From positions 25,682-89,681 of the forward strand of contig CAMYMI010000006.1 of NCBI GenBank assembly GCA_947259415.1: a stretch of DNA of 64,000 nt, given 5' to 3'. The notes below the pieces were generated by a model. That model was not told the origin of the DNA and searched no databases. It saw only the letters and a list, made by a program, of their open reading frames with translations. The DNA is from an uncultured Ectothiorhodospiraceae bacterium (lineage in GTDB: Bacteria > Pseudomonadota > Gammaproteobacteria > UBA9214). Below, in pieces: positions 61,012-64,000 of this stretch (position 1 is the stretch's first letter; each line of letters begins with the position of its first letter). A program made the translations under genes and the position numbers.

Positions 61012-61991
61012 TGGCTGAACTCATGTTTTGGGAGGCGGTGCGACGCGCACATGATGAAGAACTGTCCAATGACCCGATGGTACTGGTCATGGGCGAGGAT
61101 GTCGGGGTTGTCGGCGGCACCTACAAGGCGACGCTGGGACTGTATGACAAGTACGGCGAAGATCGGGTCATCGACACGCCGATTTCAGAAAACGGTTTTA
61201 CCGGTCTGGGCATCGGCGCCTCCTTCATAGGTGCGCGTCCCATCATCGAGATCATGTCGGTGAACTTCGCCTGGCTGGCGATGGACCAGATATTCAACAC
61301 CGCAGCCAAGGTGCGCTACATGTCAGGTGGCCAGCTGGAGGCGCCGGTGGTGATACGTTCACCCGGCGGTACCGCGCACCAGCTGGGTTCGCAGCACTCG
61401 GCGCGCATGGAAAAGGTCTTCATGGGGATTGCCGGCCTGCGCGTGGTGACACCGTCAAATCCGCGCCAGGCGTATGGGTTGCTGAAGTCGGCCGTGCGCT
61501 GTAATGACCCGGTGTTCATCAACGAACACGAACTCATGTACAACATGAAGGGCGAGGTGCCGGAAGAGGATTACTTCCACCCGCTCGAGGGTTCAGAGAT
61601 AGTCAGGCCAGGGCGAGATGTGACGCTGTTCGGCTATAACATTTCGGTGCACTGGTGCCTGCAGGCGGCCGAGCTGCTGTCCAGACATCATGGCATAGAG
61701 GCCGAGGTGATCGACCTGTATGCGCTCAGCCCGCTTGATCGTTCAGGAATCCGCGATTCAGTTACGCGCACTCATCGCGCGGTCATCGTCGAAGAGGCCG
61801 AACCGATGGTGGGTGTAGGTGCCGAGGTAATGGCAATCATCAATGAAGAATGTTTCTACGAACTGGATGCTGCACCGGTCCGGGTTTCCGCGCTAAACGT
61901 GCCGATTCCCTATAATCACTCGCTGGAGAAAACGGCATTGCCGGATGCCAATGACGTGGTCGAGGCAGTGCGCAGCATGTTCGGCGTCTGA
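61011..61991 (+). CDS. pdhB: pyruvate dehydrogenase E1 component, beta subunit
   Basis: 326 residues from ATG 61011, which overlaps the pdhA stop by one base; frames upstream belong to pdhA. Beta-subunit blocks: VLVMGEDVGVVGGTYKATLGL, DTPISENGFTGLGIGAS, RPIIEIMSVNFAWLAMDQI, RSPGGTAHQLGSQHSAR and VIVEEAEPMVGVGAEV. It forms the TPP-binding interface with alpha. An inverted-repeat element of ~130 bases separates it from the E2-E3 gene. Confidence 0.95.
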   Translation: MAELMFWEAVRRAHDEELSNDPMVLVMGEDVGVVGGTYKATLGLYDKYGEDRVIDTPISENGFTGLGIGASFIGARPIIEIMSVNFAWLAMDQIFNTAAKVRYMSGGQLEAPVVIRSPGGTAHQLGSQHSARMEKVFMGIAGLRVVTPSNPRQAYGLLKSAVRCNDPVFINEHELMYNMKGEVPEEDYFHPLEGSEIVRPGRDVTLFGYNISVHWCLQAAELLSRHHGIEAEVIDLYALSPLDRSGIRDSVTRTHRAVIVEEAEPMVGVGAEVMAIINEECFYELDAAPVRVSALNVPIPYNHSLEKTALPDANDVVEAVRSMFGV

Positions 61992-62010
61992 GGCTGAATT
62001 GTAATACCTG

Positions 62011-62140
62011 TTCACTGCAAAGACGTAAAGAACATAAAGACACGGGATTATCAGCCAGGCGCAATTGCCCGAGTCGCTACCTATGACTGTATTTATTACA
62101 GTCCATAGTCTTTGCGTCCTTTGTGTCTTTGCGGTGAGAT
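62011..62140. repeat. short inverted-repeat element between pdhB and pdhC (copy D)
   Basis: The left arm TTCACTGCAAAGACGTAAAG (then AACATAAAGACACGG) is inverted to the right arm CATAGTCTTTGCGTCCTTTG (then TGTCTTTGCGGTGAGAT). Inside is a small hairpin GACTGTA-TTTAT-TACAGTC (62085-62103). It is the same family as the arms around the GxxExxY gene. It lies within the operon, so it is transcribed with pdh and could influence the pdhB/pdhC ratio. Confidence 0.7.
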
Positions 62141-62168
62141 TTGAATTTCCATTAAGGAACGGCGTTAC

Positions 62169-64000
62169 ATGTCTGAACCCTATGTAATCAAGATGCCCCA
62201 GCTATCCGACACCATGACAGAGGGTGTTATCGTCAGCTGGGAGAAGAATGTCGGCGATCAAATCAAGCGCGGCGATATCGTCGCCACTGTTGAGACCGAC
62301 AAGGCCGTGATGGATGTGGAGGTTTTCCGCGACGGCTTTCTTTCAGGCCCGGTTGCGCCGGTGGACGCCGTGATCCCGGTGACCCATGCAATTGGCTACC
62401 TGGTCGAATCGGCCGATGACGTGGTGCACGGCGAGGCGGAACAGGTCACGACGGCGGCAACCGAAACTGCGCCTGCTACAGCATCAGCTCCGGCAGCAGC
62501 GCTGACACCGGCTGCAGCCCAGCCCAACCTGCCTGCTGCTGGCAGCGCTACCCCGGCGCCGCGCCCGCAGGGCGGCAAGGCTACACCACTGGCGCGCAAG
62601 CTGGCCGGTCAGGTCAATGCGGATCTCGACCGATTGAGCGGCACTGGCCCGGATGGCGTGATCACCGCCGCCGACATCCAGCATGCGCCCGCCGCGTTCG
62701 AGGTCGCCGTTCCCGGCAAAGGCCGTCCCATGAAGTCGATGGAAAAGGCCATCGCGCGCGCCATGTCAGCATCGATCACCATGCCGACCTTCCGGGTGAG
62801 TTCTCATATCCACCTGCAGACACTGATGACGGCCGCCAAACAGCACGACGTATCGGTGACCGTTGCAATAGCGCGTGCCTGTGCCCTGGCCATGAAGGAA
62901 CACCCGAAGATCAACTGGTGTTACCAGCCGGATGACAAACTGATTGAACGCGAGCAGGTCGATATCGGTATGGCGGTTGCTGCCGACGATGGCGGACTGG
63001 TCGTGCCGATCCTGCGTAATGTCGAGTCGCGTGACCTCGATGAACTGAACAATGACTGGAAGGACCTAGTAGCGCGTGCGCGCAGTCGCCGCCTGAACCC
63101 GGAAGAATTCACCGGCGCCACCTTTCAGATATCCAATATGGGTATGTTTGACGTCAGCTACTTCGATGCGATTGCCACGCCGGGGCTGTCGGCCATCCTG
63201 GCAATCTCCTCGAATACCGAGAAGGGCAGCGCCTTCACCATCACGGCTGATCACCGTGTTATCAACGGGGCGGATGTCGCGAAATTCCTCTACTCCCTGA
63301 AAGGCCTGATCGAACAGCCATTCGACTGGATGGGGCCGGGTGGTCCGGCCATACCAGCGGGCGACTGGGACTACGACGTGGTGGTTGTCGGTGGCGGGCC
63401 CGGTGGGGAAGACTGCGCGCGTGACCTGGTCGGTCATGGCCTGAAGGTCGCCATGATCAACGACTCACCCTTCCCGGGTGGCGAATGCCTGTGGCGTGGC
63501 TGTATACCCTCCAAGGCCTGGCGGGCAGCAGCCGATCGCATGCGCGACCGCGCCGACGATGCACACCTCGGTGTGACCGGGACCAACAAGGCCAGGCTGG
63601 TCTGGAAGGAGCTCGAGAAGACCCGGCGTGGTGTGCTGGAGACCCGCGGTGGCATGGCGCTCAAGACCGACAAGGGTGTCAGGATCGACTACATTCACGG
63701 TTTCGGGCAGTTTGTTGACGGCCATCACGTGGCCATTCACACCTCTACCAACCAGGATGATCCGCACACCCGTGCAGCCACACCGACGGGCAAGGCAGAA
63801 AAGACCCTCAGTTTCGGCTGTGCCGTGATTGCCACAGGTGCACCTCCGTTCGTGCCGCCGATCCCGGGAGTCAGTGAAGGACTGGAAAATAACGGCGTAC
63901 TGACTTCGGACACCGTGTGGTCCCTGGAGGACCCGCCAAAGAAACTCGCCGTGATCGGCGCCGGGGCTATTGGCGTGGAAATGGCGCAGATTTTCCAGGA
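62169..64000 (+). CDS. pyruvate dehydrogenase E2-E3 fusion (dihydrolipoamide acetyltransferase/dehydrogenase), truncated by window end
   Basis: At least 610 residues; the frame is open to the last base. Domains in order: one lipoyl domain (1-80, lipoyl lysine in ETDKAVMD); an alanine/proline linker (~90-130); E3/E1-binding domain (~137-172, ATPLARKLAGQV ... GTGPDGVITAADI); acetyltransferase core (~180-385). The core ends TADHRVINGAD, with H362 present but Asn366 where DHRxxDG has Asp. From about residue 400 an FAD-dependent dehydrogenase begins: DYDVVVVGGGPGGE, then redox pair C440/C445 in GGECLWRGCIPSK, and a NAD-binding VIGAGAIGVEMAQI at the edge. So one chain carries both E2 and E3. Confidence 0.93.
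   Translation, partial: MSEPYVIKMPQLSDTMTEGVIVSWEKNVGDQIKRGDIVATVETDKAVMDVEVFRDGFLSGPVAPVDAVIPVTHAIGYLVESADDVVHGEAEQVTTAATETAPATASAPAAALTPAAAQPNLPAAGSATPAPRPQGGKATPLARKLAGQVNADLDRLSGTGPDGVITAADIQHAPAAFEVAVPGKGRPMKSMEKAIARAMSASITMPTFRVSSHIHLQTLMTAAKQHDVSVTVAIARACALAMKEHPKINWCYQPDDKLIEREQVDIGMAVAADDGGLVVPILRNVESRDLDELNNDWKDLVARARSRRLNPEEFTGATFQISNMGMFDVSYFDAIATPGLSAILAISSNTEKGSAFTITADHRVINGADVAKFLYSLKGLIEQPFDWMGPGGPAIPAGDWDYDVVVVGGGPGGEDCARDLVGHGLKVAMINDSPFPGGECLWRGCIPSKAWRAAADRMRDRADDAHLGVTGTNKARLVWKELEKTRRGVLETRGGMALKTDKGVRIDYIHGFGQFVDGHHVAIHTSTNQDDPHTRAATPTGKAEKTLSFGCAVIATGAPPFVPPIPGVSEGLENNGVLTSDTVWSLEDPPKKLAVIGAGAIGVEMAQIFQ

Overview
The window looks like a chromosomal segment of a gammaproteobacterium. 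The GC content is high, apart from an AT-rich first ~180 bases. The block ispB / rplU-rpmA-obgE / proB / rpsT / murJ / ribF / ileS-lspA-fkpB-ispH / minor type IV pilin genes / thiO has the same neighbours and order that I recall from Pseudomonas aeruginosa. The many small conserved unknowns, the ergothioneine genes, the hydrogenase subunit and the pyruvate dehydrogenase with fused E2-E3 would suit a sulfur-oxidising, Chromatiales-like lineage. That finer placement is inference.

Layout. 310-6110: a run of small, mostly uncharacterised proteins, including a receiver-like protein, a secreted Ig-like protein, a membrane-anchored metzincin-type protease, DUF2914 and DUF3301 proteins, two paralogous cysteine-bearing proteins and an orphan ParS/MbcA-type antitoxin-like protein. 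6120-10899: a three-gene signalling cassette (TonB-dependent receptor, YfiR-like periplasmic protein, GGDEF-EAL c-di-GMP enzyme). 11285-13929: a TetR regulator with a visible operator, and a GH5 glycosidase whose barrel is interrupted by a beta-sandwich region. 14380-27889: housekeeping genes (tRNA-Pro, ispB, rplU, rpmA, obgE, proB, rpsT, murJ, ribF, ileS, lspA, fkpB, ispH). 28034-34863: minor pilin operon pilV-W-X-Y1-E with a fimT/fimU-like remnant in front of it. 35081-39687: thiO, a Fur-family regulator, tRNA-Thr, an EF-hand protein, a [NiFe] hydrogenase small subunit fused to cytochrome c, and a separate FimT/GspH pseudopilin. 39822-43102: nadC, an FKBP, an AGCS transporter and a retropepsin-like protease. 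43226-46308: ergothioneine genes egtB-egtC divergent from egtD. 46423-48505: argD-argF. 48712-53593: a urate-oxidase-N-type membrane protein, an orphan hydantoinase B, a BON lipoprotein and an AsnB-type amidotransferase. 53793-59818: grxD, a small unknown, rnt, a TraB/GumN protein, pyrC and an M17 aminopeptidase. 60019-64000: pdhA, pdhB and a pdhC-lpd fusion that runs off the window.

Intergenic space is rich in repeats. One family has arms built from CGCAAAG-like units in inverted orientation; one copy encloses a GxxExxY-type PD-(D/E)XK nuclease-like gene and others are empty. There are also three copies of a REP-like composite, two MITE-like elements with terminal inverted repeats and no transposase, and a 24-bp perfect inverted repeat. 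The items I consider most worth a second look are the GxxExxY/inverted-repeat family, the orphan hydrogenase-cytochrome fusion, the receptor-YfiR-GGDEF/EAL cassette, the interrupted GH5 enzyme and the decayed pseudopilin in front of pilV.
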